This document shows positions 18,304 to 26,625 of a stretch of DNA of 64,000 bases, one piece after another. Both the position numbers and the translations under genes were made by a program. How positions within the stretch are numbered: the stretch's first letter is position 1; every line of letters starts with the position of its first letter. The DNA lies in NCBI GenBank assembly GCA_050955045.1, contig JBPBQV010000032.1, positions 1 through 64,000 on the forward strand, read 5' to 3'. This DNA comes from Mucilaginibacter_A sp050955045 (GTDB taxonomy: Bacteria; Bacteroidota; Bacteroidia; Sphingobacteriales; Sphingobacteriaceae). Below the pieces are notes generated by a model. The model saw only the letters and a list, made by a program, of their open reading frames with translations, was not told where the DNA came from and searched no databases.

Positions 18304-19650
18304 TTATTCGAACCGTATCCAGTCAATTTGTACAGGGTTTGCATCTTTTAAGATAACAAACAGGTCGTGCTTTCCGGATTGAGAGTTTGCTAAGCTGGTT
18401 TTATTTAAGTTCCAGGTACTTCCAGGTAAAACTTTCATACTAACTAATAAGGGTCCATCCACTTTATCGATCCTAATTTCAAGTAGGCTGCCATGAGCTG
18501 ATATAGCTTTTCCATATGCCACCTTAAACTTTTCTTTACCAAAATCAACGGCATTATACCGTACCCAAGCATTTTTCTGATTTAAGAGCACTTTCCATCC
18601 TCGCATTCTATCCGAAGTATCTAAAAAACTAACCGATACGCCTTCTTTACTGACATCGCTGTAACGGTCAACCTGGATCTCTTTGTTTGCCCGTGTTACA
18701 CCTACTCCTCTCAGCGTAGGTATCACTTTTCGAATGGTACCATCATTATTAAAAAACAGACTATCTGTCCTGATGGACCTGTTTTTATCAAAATTAGGCG
18801 AAAGGTCGTCGTTGTGATAAAATAAGTACCATTGCCCTTTGTAAGCAATAATTGACTGATGGTTGGTCCAACATCCGCTCGCTGATTCATCCATAATTAC
18901 GCCAGTAAACTTGAACGGCCCCATTGGGTTATTACTTGTGGCATATTCTAATCTTTCAATTTTATTCTCCACGTGTGGGTAGGTTAAGTAATAAACACCC
19001 TTTCGCTCAAATAAATAAGGGCCTTCTTTAAGCCCTTTATCAGGGAGATTGCCCAGCACTTTCGGTTCACCCGCAAGCTCAAGCATATTATTTTTTAGTT
19101 TTGCTGCATAAATATTACCCTGCGCCCAGTACAGGTAGGCTTGCCCGTCTTTGTCCACAAACACGTTCGGGTCTATCCCATGAACATTTTTAATCGGCTC
19201 CGACTCGGGAACAAAAGGGCCATAAGGCTTGTCAGCAATTGCAACCCCAATGGAAGAACCATTTCCTAAACTTTTATCTTGTGCGGGAGCCGGAAAATAA
19301 AAGTAATATTTACCGTTTCTAAACAGGCAATCTGGTGCCCACATACTGTAAGCAGTTGAATCGGCCCATTTTACCTTGTTTTGGCTTACGATTACACCAT
19401 GATCTGTCCAATCTGTGAGGTTTTCAGATGAGAAAACATGATAGTCTTTCATACAAAACCAGCCAACACGTCCATGTCCCGGTGTTGCCAGAATATCATG
19501 CGATGGGTAAACGTACACCTTTCCCTCAAAAACCCTGGCCGAAGGATCAGCTGTAAATTGGTTCGTGATCAGCGGATTTTGAGCCAATACCAATATCGGG
19601 CTGACCAAAAAACAAATAAAAAATAAAAGGTTAGTAGCAAAATTTTTCAT
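18304..19650 (-). CDS. GH43 family glycosidase (xylosidase/arabinofuranosidase) with CBM6-like C-terminus
   Basis: A 448-residue secreted enzyme whose signal peptide ends near VLAQ (residue 24). The five-bladed propeller holds the GH43 triad: base Asp35 in FTADPSARV, Asp160 in HGIDPNVF (pKa modulator), and acid Glu209 in LKEGPYLF. Other blade motifs are YSMWAPDCLF and GCWTNHQSI. Residues from about 320 to the end look like a CBM6-type beta-sandwich (ending NPVQIDWIRFE), which in GH43 enzymes binds xylan chains. It converges on the GH3 gene and completes the hemicellulose locus. The exact linkage (beta-xylosyl or alpha-arabinosyl) is not set by the sequence alone. Confidence 0.92.
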   Translation of the reverse strand: MKNFATNLLFFICFLVSPILVLAQNPLITNQFTADPSARVFEGKVYVYPSHDILATPGHGRVGWFCMKDYHVFSSENLTDWTDHGVIVSQNKVKWADSTAYSMWAPDCLFRNGKYYFYFPAPAQDKSLGNGSSIGVAIADKPYGPFVPESEPIKNVHGIDPNVFVDKDGQAYLYWAQGNIYAAKLKNNMLELAGEPKVLGNLPDKGLKEGPYLFERKGVYYLTYPHVENKIERLEYATSNNPMGPFKFTGVIMDESASGCWTNHQSIIAYKGQWYLFYHNDDLSPNFDKNRSIRTDSLFFNNDGTIRKVIPTLRGVGVTRANKEIQVDRYSDVSKEGVSVSFLDTSDRMRGWKVLLNQKNAWVRYNAVDFGKEKFKVAYGKAISAHGSLLEIRIDKVDGPLLVSMKVLPGSTWNLNKTSLANSQSGKHDLFVILKDANPVQIDWIRFE

Positions 19651-20245
19651 AAATAGCTTGCTGAATAAGTAGTCAAATTAGCATCTCTTGACGATCAACC
19701 CTGTAAAGCTAAAAAATGGTTTTCGATATCAACAATCGATTGTATATTGTTTCTATAGTTGCCCAAATATTAAACGTTCCTGCTCGAAAGTGTCTTTTTA
19801 ATTAATGCTCAGCTTCAATTTAAGCCATTACATTAAAACGAAGGACTACGCGTTAATAAGGTTTAATAGATAAAAACAATTTTTCAGGTTCTATAATTGT
19901 TACATTAAATCATTACAACAATCGAATTACACCTAACGGAAGTATTTAAACGTTAAGTGTCTCATTTGCATGAGAAATAAATTTTTAATTTTTGCTAAAA
20001 ATGTTTTACTTGAATAAGCAAAATATCAACCTTTTAAGAAATTTTGAGCTGTACTTTGTTAAAATTCTATTACCTCTCGTAATAGTTCTTGTGCATTCAG
20101 GAGTAAATGTGCGTATCTAAAGGATAAAACTTACAGCCACTTTTTCCTAACATATTCTATTTAAACTTATTCACTTTCCCCTCAAATAGCCCCAAAAACA
20201 AAAAACCCCTAAATAACTTTATTAAAGCAATTTAAGGGTCCAATT
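19651..20245. other. 595-bp gap upstream of the GH43 gene
   Basis: No gene seen. It must hold the GH43 promoter and, at its right end, the tRNA-Ser terminator. The stretch is AT-rich with no clear regulator-binding palindrome. Under the island hypothesis this is the tRNA-proximal end where an integrase gene would be expected; none is found. Confidence 0.5.
20199..20240 (-). terminator. Terminator of tRNA-Ser
   Basis: On the minus strand ACCCTTAAAT pairs with ATTTAGGGGT (one bulge), followed by a T-rich tract, immediately after the tRNA 3' end. Confidence 0.65.
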
Positions 20246-20335
20246 TGGCGGAGAAAGAGGGATTCGAACCCTCGGTACAGTTGCCCGTACACCAGCTTTC
20301 CAAGCTGGCTCATTCGACCACTCTGACATCTCTCC
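20246..20335 (-). tRNA. tRNA-Ser (GGA anticodon)
   Basis: A 90-nt class II tRNA. Acceptor GGAGAGA pairs with TTTCTCC, the anticodon arm is CCAGC-TTGGAAA-GCTGG (anticodon GGA), there is a long variable arm (GTACGGGCAACTGTAC), the T-loop is GTTCGAATC, the discriminator is G, and CCA is encoded. Its 3' end is duplicated at 2048-2064. Confidence 0.97.
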
Positions 20336-20349
20336 TGTTTTTCGGATTG

Positions 20350-20357
20350 CAAAGTTA
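20350..20357 (-). promoter_or_regulatory. -7 box of tRNA-Ser
   Basis: Minus strand TAACTTTG matches TAnnTTTG and lies 15 bp before the tRNA 5' end. No exact -33 TTG at the ideal spacing. Confidence 0.55.
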
Positions 20358-20513
20358 AGATTTTCCTGTATCTACCCTAATAATTTCTAAAATTGGTTTT
20401 CCTGGTTTTTAGTGTATAAAAACAGCATTACAGCACATTTTTATTTTTTTAGGAAGATTCTATCTGCCTTCAAACAAATCATTGCTTATTTTCGGCGACA
20501 ATAATTTTATCCC

Positions 20514-20528
20514 GATAAAAGAAGCATG
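20514..20528 (-). repeat. Dispersed motif, TC form, carrying the argB start codon
   Basis: GATAAAAGAAGCATG: the 14-bp core is exact and its final AT is the first two bases of the argB ATG. Confidence 0.75.
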
Positions 20529-21314
20529 AAGCTCTACGTAATTAAAATAGGCGGCAACGTGATTGATAATTCTGCCAACCTGCACCAGTTTCTAAAAGAT
20601 TTTGCTGCGTTAGAAGGTTTCAAAATTTTAGTACACGGCGGCGGAAAAGTAGCCACACAAATTTCTTCTTCGCTTGGTATTGAAGCTAAATTGGTTGATG
20701 GCCGACGCATTACAGATATAGAAACTTTGCGCGTGGTTACTATGGTTTACGCCGGTTTAATCAACAAAAACATGGTGGCTCAATTACAGCGTTATCACAA
20801 TAACGCCATTGGTTTAACCGGTGCTGATGGCAATTTTATCCGCGCCAAAAAACGTCCTGTTAAAACAATTGATTATGGTTTTGTGGGAGATTTAGACAAT
20901 AAATCAGTCGATGCCAAAAGTATCAGCAAACTGCTGAATGCTTCTTTTACACCTGTTTTTTGTGCGTTAACCCATGATGGCGACGGGCAAATGCTCAACA
21001 CAAATGCCGACACTATTGCTGCTGCTTTAGCAGTTGCTTTAGCTAAAATTTACGATACAACTTTGATTTATTGTTTCGAGAAAAAAGGTGTTTTGCAGGA
21101 TATTGATGATGAAGATTCGCTGATCCGCGAGATCGACCCGGAACGCTATGAAACTTTGAAATTGGAAAAAATAGTTTCCGAAGGAATGCTGCCCAAACTG
21201 GATAATGCTTTTGCTGCTATAAAAAGTGGTGTAAAAGAAGTAATCATTGGTCAGGCTGATGAATTGCATTATTTAAACGCAGGAAATTCTTTCGGAACAA
21301 TTTTGAAAAGTTAG
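20526..21314 (+). CDS. argB: Acetylglutamate kinase
   Basis: A 262-residue cytosolic amino-acid kinase that phosphorylates N-acetylglutamate in arginine synthesis (some Bacteroidota relatives use N-succinylglutamate). Seen: the N-terminal IKIGGNVID strand-loop, the nucleotide-binding LVHGGGKVA, the substrate loop KLVDGRRITD, and the C-terminal EGMLPKLDNAFAAI typical of ArgB. Length fits the shorter Bacteroidota form. proC follows after 79 bp, so glutamate-derived arginine and proline genes are joined. The start codon sits inside a copy of the dispersed motif. Confidence 0.95.
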   Translation: MKLYVIKIGGNVIDNSANLHQFLKDFAALEGFKILVHGGGKVATQISSSLGIEAKLVDGRRITDIETLRVVTMVYAGLINKNMVAQLQRYHNNAIGLTGADGNFIRAKKRPVKTIDYGFVGDLDNKSVDAKSISKLLNASFTPVFCALTHDGDGQMLNTNADTIAAALAVALAKIYDTTLIYCFEKKGVLQDIDDEDSLIREIDPERYETLKLEKIVSEGMLPKLDNAFAAIKSGVKEVIIGQADELHYLNAGNSFGTILKS

Positions 21315-21361
21315 AAGTTTTAGTTGTACATTATAAGTTCGGCATGTACAACCCAAAACTT
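21315..21361 (+). repeat. Palindromic intercistronic element (argB-proC)
   Basis: Arms beginning AAGTTTTAGTTGTACAT and ending ATGTACAACCCAAAACTT pair almost fully. Further short iterations follow (ACTTACAAC and relatives up to the proC start). It resembles other REP-like intercistronic palindromes in this window in design, not in sequence. Confidence 0.6.
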
Positions 21362-21393
21362 ACAACCTATACCTTGTAACTTACAACTCAATA

Positions 21394-22206
21394 ATGATTA
21401 ATAAAAAAATAGCCATACTTGGCAGTGGTAATATTGGATTATCTTTAGCAAAAGGTTTGGTCAAAGCACAGATTTGCAAACCCTCGCAAATTACATTAAC
21501 ACGTAGAAGTTTAGCTGCTCTGCAACCACAAGCTGAACTTGGCTTTAAAACTTCTAACCATAATTCTGATTCGGTAAAAGAAGCTGATATTGTAATCATT
21601 GCAGTTTTGCCACAACAATTAAACAAACTGCTTGACGAGATACAAGCAAGCATCCAAGTAGAAAAACAATTGTTTATTTCGGTAATTTCTGGTGTGAGTT
21701 GTGCCGCTATTCGCAAACAATTAGAAGCTGATGTACAAGTTGTCCGTGCGATGCCAAATACAGCAATTGCCATCGGGCAATCCATGACATGTGTGGCTAC
21801 TGATAATGCTTCCGCAGAAAACCTGCAACTGGTTACTTCTATGTTTGATACCGTTGGCGTAAGTATTGAAATTAATGAAGAACTAATGACTTCTGCTACC
21901 GCTTTATGTGCATGTGGAATTGCTTTCTTTTTGCGTTCGATCCGTGCAGCATCTCAAGGTGGAACAGAAATTGGTTTCCATGCGCATGATGCTTTAAAAA
22001 TGGCGGCACAAACGGCAAAAGGTGCAGCGGATTTATTATTGCAATTAGCTTCTCACCCGGAACAGGAAATCGATAAAGTAACTTCGCCAAAAGGCTGTAC
22101 GATTGCAGGCTTGAACGAAATGGAACATAACGGTTTTAGCTCTGCCATGATCAAAGGCATTAAGACTTCTGCTATTAAAGCCGGTGAATTATATAACGAA
22201 GATTGA
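21394..22206 (+). CDS. proC: Pyrroline-5-carboxylate reductase
   Basis: A 270-residue cytosolic enzyme for the last step of proline synthesis, NAD(P)H reduction of pyrroline-5-carboxylate. The Rossmann loop is ILGSGNIGLSLAKGL (residues 9-23). The conserved VRAMPNTAIAIGQSMT block and the C-terminal SPKGCTIAGLNEMEHNGF dimer/active-site motif are present. Downstream partner of argB. A dispersed-motif copy overlaps the stop codon. Confidence 0.96.
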   Translation: MINKKIAILGSGNIGLSLAKGLVKAQICKPSQITLTRRSLAALQPQAELGFKTSNHNSDSVKEADIVIIAVLPQQLNKLLDEIQASIQVEKQLFISVISGVSCAAIRKQLEADVQVVRAMPNTAIAIGQSMTCVATDNASAENLQLVTSMFDTVGVSIEINEELMTSATALCACGIAFFLRSIRAASQGGTEIGFHAHDALKMAAQTAKGAADLLLQLASHPEQEIDKVTSPKGCTIAGLNEMEHNGFSSAMIKGIKTSAIKAGELYNED

Positions 22207-22219
22207 TGCTGTTTTTATC
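22205..22219 (+). repeat. Dispersed motif, GT form
   Basis: GATGCTGTTTTTATC, exact; begins within the proC stop codon. Confidence 0.8.
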
Positions 22220-22522
22220 ACCTAAATTACGAGATTTAGTTTCCAGCTCAACCTAAGGTCTAATAGCTTCTTAGCGCAAAGCTGCATCCGGTTTTATTGT
22301 ATCCCGGTGCCACTTAAACTGATTTATGGTAATTAAAATCAGGCTTTGCTAATTAGTAGGTGGCTAATTCTACTTACACCATTATACGGTTTTGTTTGCG
22401 TCGGTACCGGGCAATTTGAGCGGTCGTTCTAGCAAAAAGCCTGTGCTGCTGATTTATGTTTTTAGAATGGATTATATTTTAATTTTAGTAAGTATAAGTT
22501 TGTCCTATGGGATTATGAAACA
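22207..22522. other. 316-bp convergent gap (proC / BrkB)
   Basis: Holds the dispersed motif at its left end. No tRNA, clear terminator or credible gene is seen; a 69-codon frame here overlaps the BrkB gene and has no coding character. Confidence 0.5.
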
Positions 22523-23479
22523 CTACTTGTCAATTTTATTTGTCGGTGGCAAAACAGCTACATCCTTTTCTACTTCTGTTTGTTGCACGTGTACGGCATA
22601 ATTTGCCGGTTCAATTTTAACGCCTTTATATTCTGCATAAACCTGTGTAAATTCTGCTCCGAAGTATAAAATAGCAGCTGTATAATATACCCAAACCAGA
22701 ATAACAATAAGCGAGCCGGCAGCACCATAAGTAGAACCGGTTCCGGTTGTAGAGATATAAAGTCCGATTAAAAACCGACCAATCATAAATAAAACAGCGG
22801 TAAACAAAGCACCAGAACGCACATCTTTCCAACCGATTTTAACGTCGGGCAAGACTTTAAAAATCACGCCAAATAAAACGGTAATTACTAAAAAACTTAT
22901 AATCAGGTTAATTGCTTGTACAAAAATGACGGTAATATCCGGAAGAAACCGAGTTAAAATACCGCTTAAAGCCAGCACCATACCATTTACAACTAAAGAT
23001 ACAATCAGCAAAAAACCTAATCCAACAATTAAAGAAGATGAAAGTAAACGATCTTGGATCAGCTTTAACCAGCCACGTTTTGGTTTAGCTTTTACTTTCC
23101 AAATGGTGTTGATTGAATCCTGAATTTCTGCAAAAACACTTGTTGCACCAAACAGCAAGGTGATACCGCCAATCACCACCGCACTGGTTGTTTTACCAGA
23201 AAGACTAACATTTTTGATCATATCCTGGATTTGTTTGGCAGCATCATTGCCCACCAATCCGTTAATTTCTCCAAAAATTTTATTGTTGATGGCATCTTTA
23301 CCATAAATGGCACCGGCAACAGAAATCATAAGCAACAGCAACGGAGCCAAAGAGAAAACAGTATAATAAGCCAGGGATGCACTCAGTTTTAAGCCTTTAT
23401 CATCCAAAAATCCGTTGAATGCCCCTGTTAATAATTTGAAGCCATTTTTGAATGCTTCTTTTGTAAAGTACTTTTTCAT
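22523..23479 (-). CDS. YihY/BrkB-family inner-membrane protein
   Basis: About 318 residues with six predicted membrane helices, for example LAYYTVFSLAPLLLLMISVAG, SSLIVGLGFLLIVSLVVNG and LIVILVWVYYTAAILYFGAEF. The family signature is present: LSASLAYYTVFSLAPLL near the start and YGAAGSLIVILVWVYY near the end. The ATG at 23479 (MKKYFTKEAF) is preferred over an in-frame upstream TTG. YihY/BrkB proteins were once called RNase BN by mistake; their biochemical role is uncertain and nothing here refines it. It stands alone between convergent and divergent neighbours. Confidence 0.9.
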   Translation of the reverse strand: MKKYFTKEAFKNGFKLLTGAFNGFLDDKGLKLSASLAYYTVFSLAPLLLLMISVAGAIYGKDAINNKIFGEINGLVGNDAAKQIQDMIKNVSLSGKTTSAVVIGGITLLFGATSVFAEIQDSINTIWKVKAKPKRGWLKLIQDRLLSSSLIVGLGFLLIVSLVVNGMVLALSGILTRFLPDITVIFVQAINLIISFLVITVLFGVIFKVLPDVKIGWKDVRSGALFTAVLFMIGRFLIGLYISTTGTGSTYGAAGSLIVILVWVYYTAAILYFGAEFTQVYAEYKGVKIEPANYAVHVQQTEVEKDVAVLPPTNKIDK

Positions 23480-23619
23480 TGTAAGCCTGTTATGCTCTGC
23501 CAAGTTATAACAATCAAATTAACTACGGCAACAGTTTTTTATTTTTATGCGGATAACTATGGTTTGCAACATATTGTTTACCCAAATTATAATAAAGTAT
23601 TACCTTTAAACACGTCGTC

Positions 23620-23634
23620 AATACTGTTTTTATC
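23620..23634 (+). repeat. Dispersed motif, GT form
   Basis: AATACTGTTTTTATC, exact; faces the copy 14 bp away. Confidence 0.8.
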
Positions 23635-23648
23635 ACCTAAATTCTGAT

Positions 23649-23663
23649 GATAAAAACAGTATT
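23649..23663 (-). repeat. Dispersed motif, GT form
   Basis: GATAAAAACAGTATT, exact; with its neighbour it makes a hairpin with a perfect 15-bp stem and 14-nt loop, 45 bp before the next start codon. Confidence 0.8.
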
Positions 23664-23707
23664 ACATTTGTTAATTTGTAACAATTAAACAGTTCATCAA
23701 TTTTATA

Positions 23708-24241
23708 ATGATAAAAACAGCATTTACTTTACTGTTATGTTTACTGTTTTGCGGTTTTGCCAAAGCGGCAGAAATTCACCTCAATCAGTTTATCCTAAAA
23801 GAAAATCCTTTTGCAAAAGATGAAGTTGCCGTAATTGCTTGTGATTCTGCCGGAACGCCACAAGAAAACATCAACGGGTTGTTCAACTTCACCATTAATG
23901 GTTTTAAAGAAGAGCTTAGGTTTGAAAAAGGAACCGCATTTTATCACCATAAATTAGCAAAATCAAGTTTTTTGTACCTGAAACACCGTGATGAGGTGAG
24001 TTCGCACGCCCGATTATACTACATTTACAAACACGATTCTAAGTTAGATCCTTACAACATTAGCTGGAAACTACTGGTGGCCATTCCGCTGATTTTGATT
24101 TTATTAGCTTATCTGTTTAAGCGGTTTATCATCATTGCTTTCGTGATATTCTGCCTGTTCAGTTATTTCAATTATCATGGCGGCATGAGTTTGGGGACAT
24201 TTTTTGAAACGATTTTAGACGGATTGAAAAATATTTTTTAA
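23708..24241 (+). CDS. Exported membrane protein of unknown function
   Basis: A 177-residue protein I do not recognise. A signal peptide covers residues 1-20 (ending GFAKA), followed by a soluble region of about 100 residues (21-118) that is probably periplasmic. Two closely spaced membrane helices (about 121-137 and 139-154) and a short glycine-containing tail complete it. The start codon and residues 2-5 are encoded by a dispersed-motif copy. Its TAA stop shares the TTAA palindrome with the stop of the convergent tamL gene, a 4-bp tail overlap. Coding is supported by the signal peptide and clean helices; function unknown. Confidence 0.75.
   Translation: MIKTAFTLLLCLLFCGFAKAAEIHLNQFILKENPFAKDEVAVIACDSAGTPQENINGLFNFTINGFKEELRFEKGTAFYHHKLAKSSFLYLKHRDEVSSHARLYYIYKHDSKLDPYNISWKLLVAIPLILILLAYLFKRFIIIAFVIFCLFSYFNYHGGMSLGTFFETILDGLKNIF
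23710..23724 (-). repeat. Dispersed motif, GT form
   Basis: GATAAAAACAGCATT, exact; overlaps the last base of the start codon and encodes the first residues of the exported protein. Confidence 0.8.
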
Positions 24242-26625
24242 AACGGCATTCCGATACCGAAATTAAGCTGCATAAAGCTATATTTTTCGCCGTTGTTCTG
24301 TTCATAATTATCTTTAAAAGAACCAGATTTAAACAGCTCTGTAAAATGTTTGGCCAGAACCCATTGGTCAGTTCCGCTAAACTGTGGATCTTTAAACTTA
24401 AAACCAGCATCCAAACGGAAAACAAAGAAACCCAGATCAAGTCGGATTCCTGTACCGACACCAATACCAACGGTTTTTGGCAGTGTTGCAAGTGAAAATT
24501 TACCACCCGGATTTTCCAAAGGCTGATCTCGTAAACGCCATACATTTCCAATATCACTAAAAAGTGCCCCTTTTAATTTTGATCCAAAAAAATCATCTAC
24601 AATTTTATACCGATACTCTGCATTGGCTACAATTTTCACTTCGCCAAACTGATCTAAATACTTAAATCTGGCGCGCTGATTATTATCAGCATAAAAATTA
24701 GCACGATTGAAACCACCAGGACCAAGCGTACGCGGTAACCAGGCCCGCATATCATTTGCACCGCCAACATAAAAGTTTTTCTCGAATACCAGCTGACTGC
24801 TGTTGCCATACGGAACGCCCAAACCTGGATTTATACGAAAGATAAACTGTTTTTCTCCACCTAAATTTTTGTAAAAACGAAGGTCTGCTTCACCTTTAAT
24901 GTATTGCGAAAAAGCCTGGCCAAAAACAGTACGCTGGCCAAGTGTGTCTTTTTTGGCACCGGTTAATTTACTGATTAACGCTAACGAGTTTCCACCTAAA
25001 TCAACACTTCCTCTAAAAAAAACAAAGTTTTGATAGCTGGTTAGCAAGCTGTAATTGCGCGAGTAAGTATATTGGCTTCCAGCTGTAAAAACGGTACGGC
25101 CAATCAAATAAATGTAAGAATACCGGTTTAGGGCAAGTAAATCCTGTGCGGCCTGCGGATCTATTTTTCCGGTTGAATACTCAATGTTGATTGGTGTAAA
25201 AGAGTGTAGCCTGCGTCTGTTTTCTACCCAATCATAAGTAATCGAGTTGATAATACTGGTTCGGGCAACCAAACCTTTCTGAAAAAAATATTGATAATTG
25301 GAAGCAAAAGTGGTATGCGGAATGCCGTATCTGCCTAAATTTGAAATATTAAATGGAGAAATAATACCCGGATAAGTCAGGTTTGCGCCTATTTTAAAAT
25401 CCTGATTTTGAATGCCGTTATTGATAACGGTCTGGTTTTGAGAATTATCATACAAAATACTGTAATTAAATTTCACCTGCAAAATTTCTGCACCGCCAAA
25501 TACGTTCCGGTTGGTGTAAGTATTGGCCACGTTAAAACCATAACGGCCGTTGTTAAAAATCAGTTCGCCTTCTATCCGGTTAGACATTTTTTTAAGTGGA
25601 ATCAACTCTATCCGGCTGTTTAAGCGATTGGTGCTGTCTGCCGTTTTTTGGTAAGAAGGACTGGGCACATTACGGAAAACGTTTAACTCGGACAATCGGG
25701 TTGTTGTTAAAGTCTGGTTATCGATGTTATATATCTGTTCTTTTTTCTGAAAAATATAATTAGTAATGGTTTTAGGTTTAAACTTACCCGAAAAATCTAT
25801 AAACCGAAACTGCAAATCTACCTGCAAAGTATCCGCCTTGCCACGTTCACGACCGGTACTTCTGGTAATGGCAATCAGCGTGTTGTTTAAAGTATATGGC
25901 GTATGCGCTTTTTTATTAGCCGGGTTATCTACCACCAGCTGCACATCTACCAAACCCTTATTTAAAGCAGTATCTACCGAAAAACTAACATATTGCCTAA
26001 CAAAATCATAATAACCGTTCCGCTTGGTTAGCTGGTAAATTTGTTCCCGATCATAAGCCAAACTATCTTCATCATATCGCTGATTTGGTTTGATATGCGA
26101 AATCAGGTTTTTATTAGCCTGATATAAAACAGCTAATTTAGGATCGGCAATACTGTCTTTATACATTCTCACCTTAAACAAAGTACCTGGCGTAACTGTA
26201 AAAATAAGTTCGGCTTTTTTCTTTTTGACACTGATTTCTTCCGCAACTTTCGCATTCAGAAACCCTTTGTTCTGCAAAAACTTTTGAATTTGTAATCTGG
26301 AAAACTCTACTAAATCGCTGTCTAAAATTGCTGGCGGCTCACCAATTGCTTTTTTTCCGTTCTTGCTAAAAGCATAGTAAAATTGCAGGTTTACGGCACT
26401 GTTTGGCTGCTGCTGTTTATCAACATAATTTTTGGCTGGTTCGGCAAATTCTTCGCTAACACCTTTAATAGTTATTTTACGCACCAGTGCCTGGTTATCT
26501 TTTAAACGCCGGGTTAAACTACAACCGGAAAGTATAATCAGCAGTAAAATACCTAAAATTGCAACCGGATAAAGTTTAGCGTACACGTATGGTTTCAAAA
26601 TCTCAGATCTCTTTTTTAAAATCAT
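24238..26625 (-). CDS. TamL-type BamA/TamA outer-membrane assembly lipoprotein
   Basis: About 795 residues, an Omp85-superfamily barrel with POTRA domains. A lipoprotein signal ends at LSGCSL (Cys35 from the ATG), the mark of Bacteroidota TamL, the lipidated TamA. POTRA-like repeats cover roughly 50-330. The barrel fills the C-terminal half, with the Omp85 motif region LGPGGFNRANFYADNNQRARF and a final strand ending LNFGIGMPF. It should help insert outer-membrane proteins. The ATG start overlaps the divergent methyltransferase gene by 37 bp; a GTG at 26586 would remove the overlap and give a more usual 22-residue signal peptide, so the start is uncertain. Confidence 0.88.
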   Translation of the reverse strand: MILKKRSEILKPYVYAKLYPVAILGILLLIILSGCSLTRRLKDNQALVRKITIKGVSEEFAEPAKNYVDKQQQPNSAVNLQFYYAFSKNGKKAIGEPPAILDSDLVEFSRLQIQKFLQNKGFLNAKVAEEISVKKKKAELIFTVTPGTLFKVRMYKDSIADPKLAVLYQANKNLISHIKPNQRYDEDSLAYDREQIYQLTKRNGYYDFVRQYVSFSVDTALNKGLVDVQLVVDNPANKKAHTPYTLNNTLIAITRSTGRERGKADTLQVDLQFRFIDFSGKFKPKTITNYIFQKKEQIYNIDNQTLTTTRLSELNVFRNVPSPSYQKTADSTNRLNSRIELIPLKKMSNRIEGELIFNNGRYGFNVANTYTNRNVFGGAEILQVKFNYSILYDNSQNQTVINNGIQNQDFKIGANLTYPGIISPFNISNLGRYGIPHTTFASNYQYFFQKGLVARTSIINSITYDWVENRRRLHSFTPINIEYSTGKIDPQAAQDLLALNRYSYIYLIGRTVFTAGSQYTYSRNYSLLTSYQNFVFFRGSVDLGGNSLALISKLTGAKKDTLGQRTVFGQAFSQYIKGEADLRFYKNLGGEKQFIFRINPGLGVPYGNSSQLVFEKNFYVGGANDMRAWLPRTLGPGGFNRANFYADNNQRARFKYLDQFGEVKIVANAEYRYKIVDDFFGSKLKGALFSDIGNVWRLRDQPLENPGGKFSLATLPKTVGIGVGTGIRLDLGFFVFRLDAGFKFKDPQFSGTDQWVLAKHFTELFKSGSFKDNYEQNNGEKYSFMQLNFGIGMPF

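Noticed and set aside
22392..22601. A 69-codon open frame downstream of proC
   Set aside because: It overlaps the 3' end of the BrkB gene, has no sensible composition or start context, and reads as antisense of a real membrane-protein gene.
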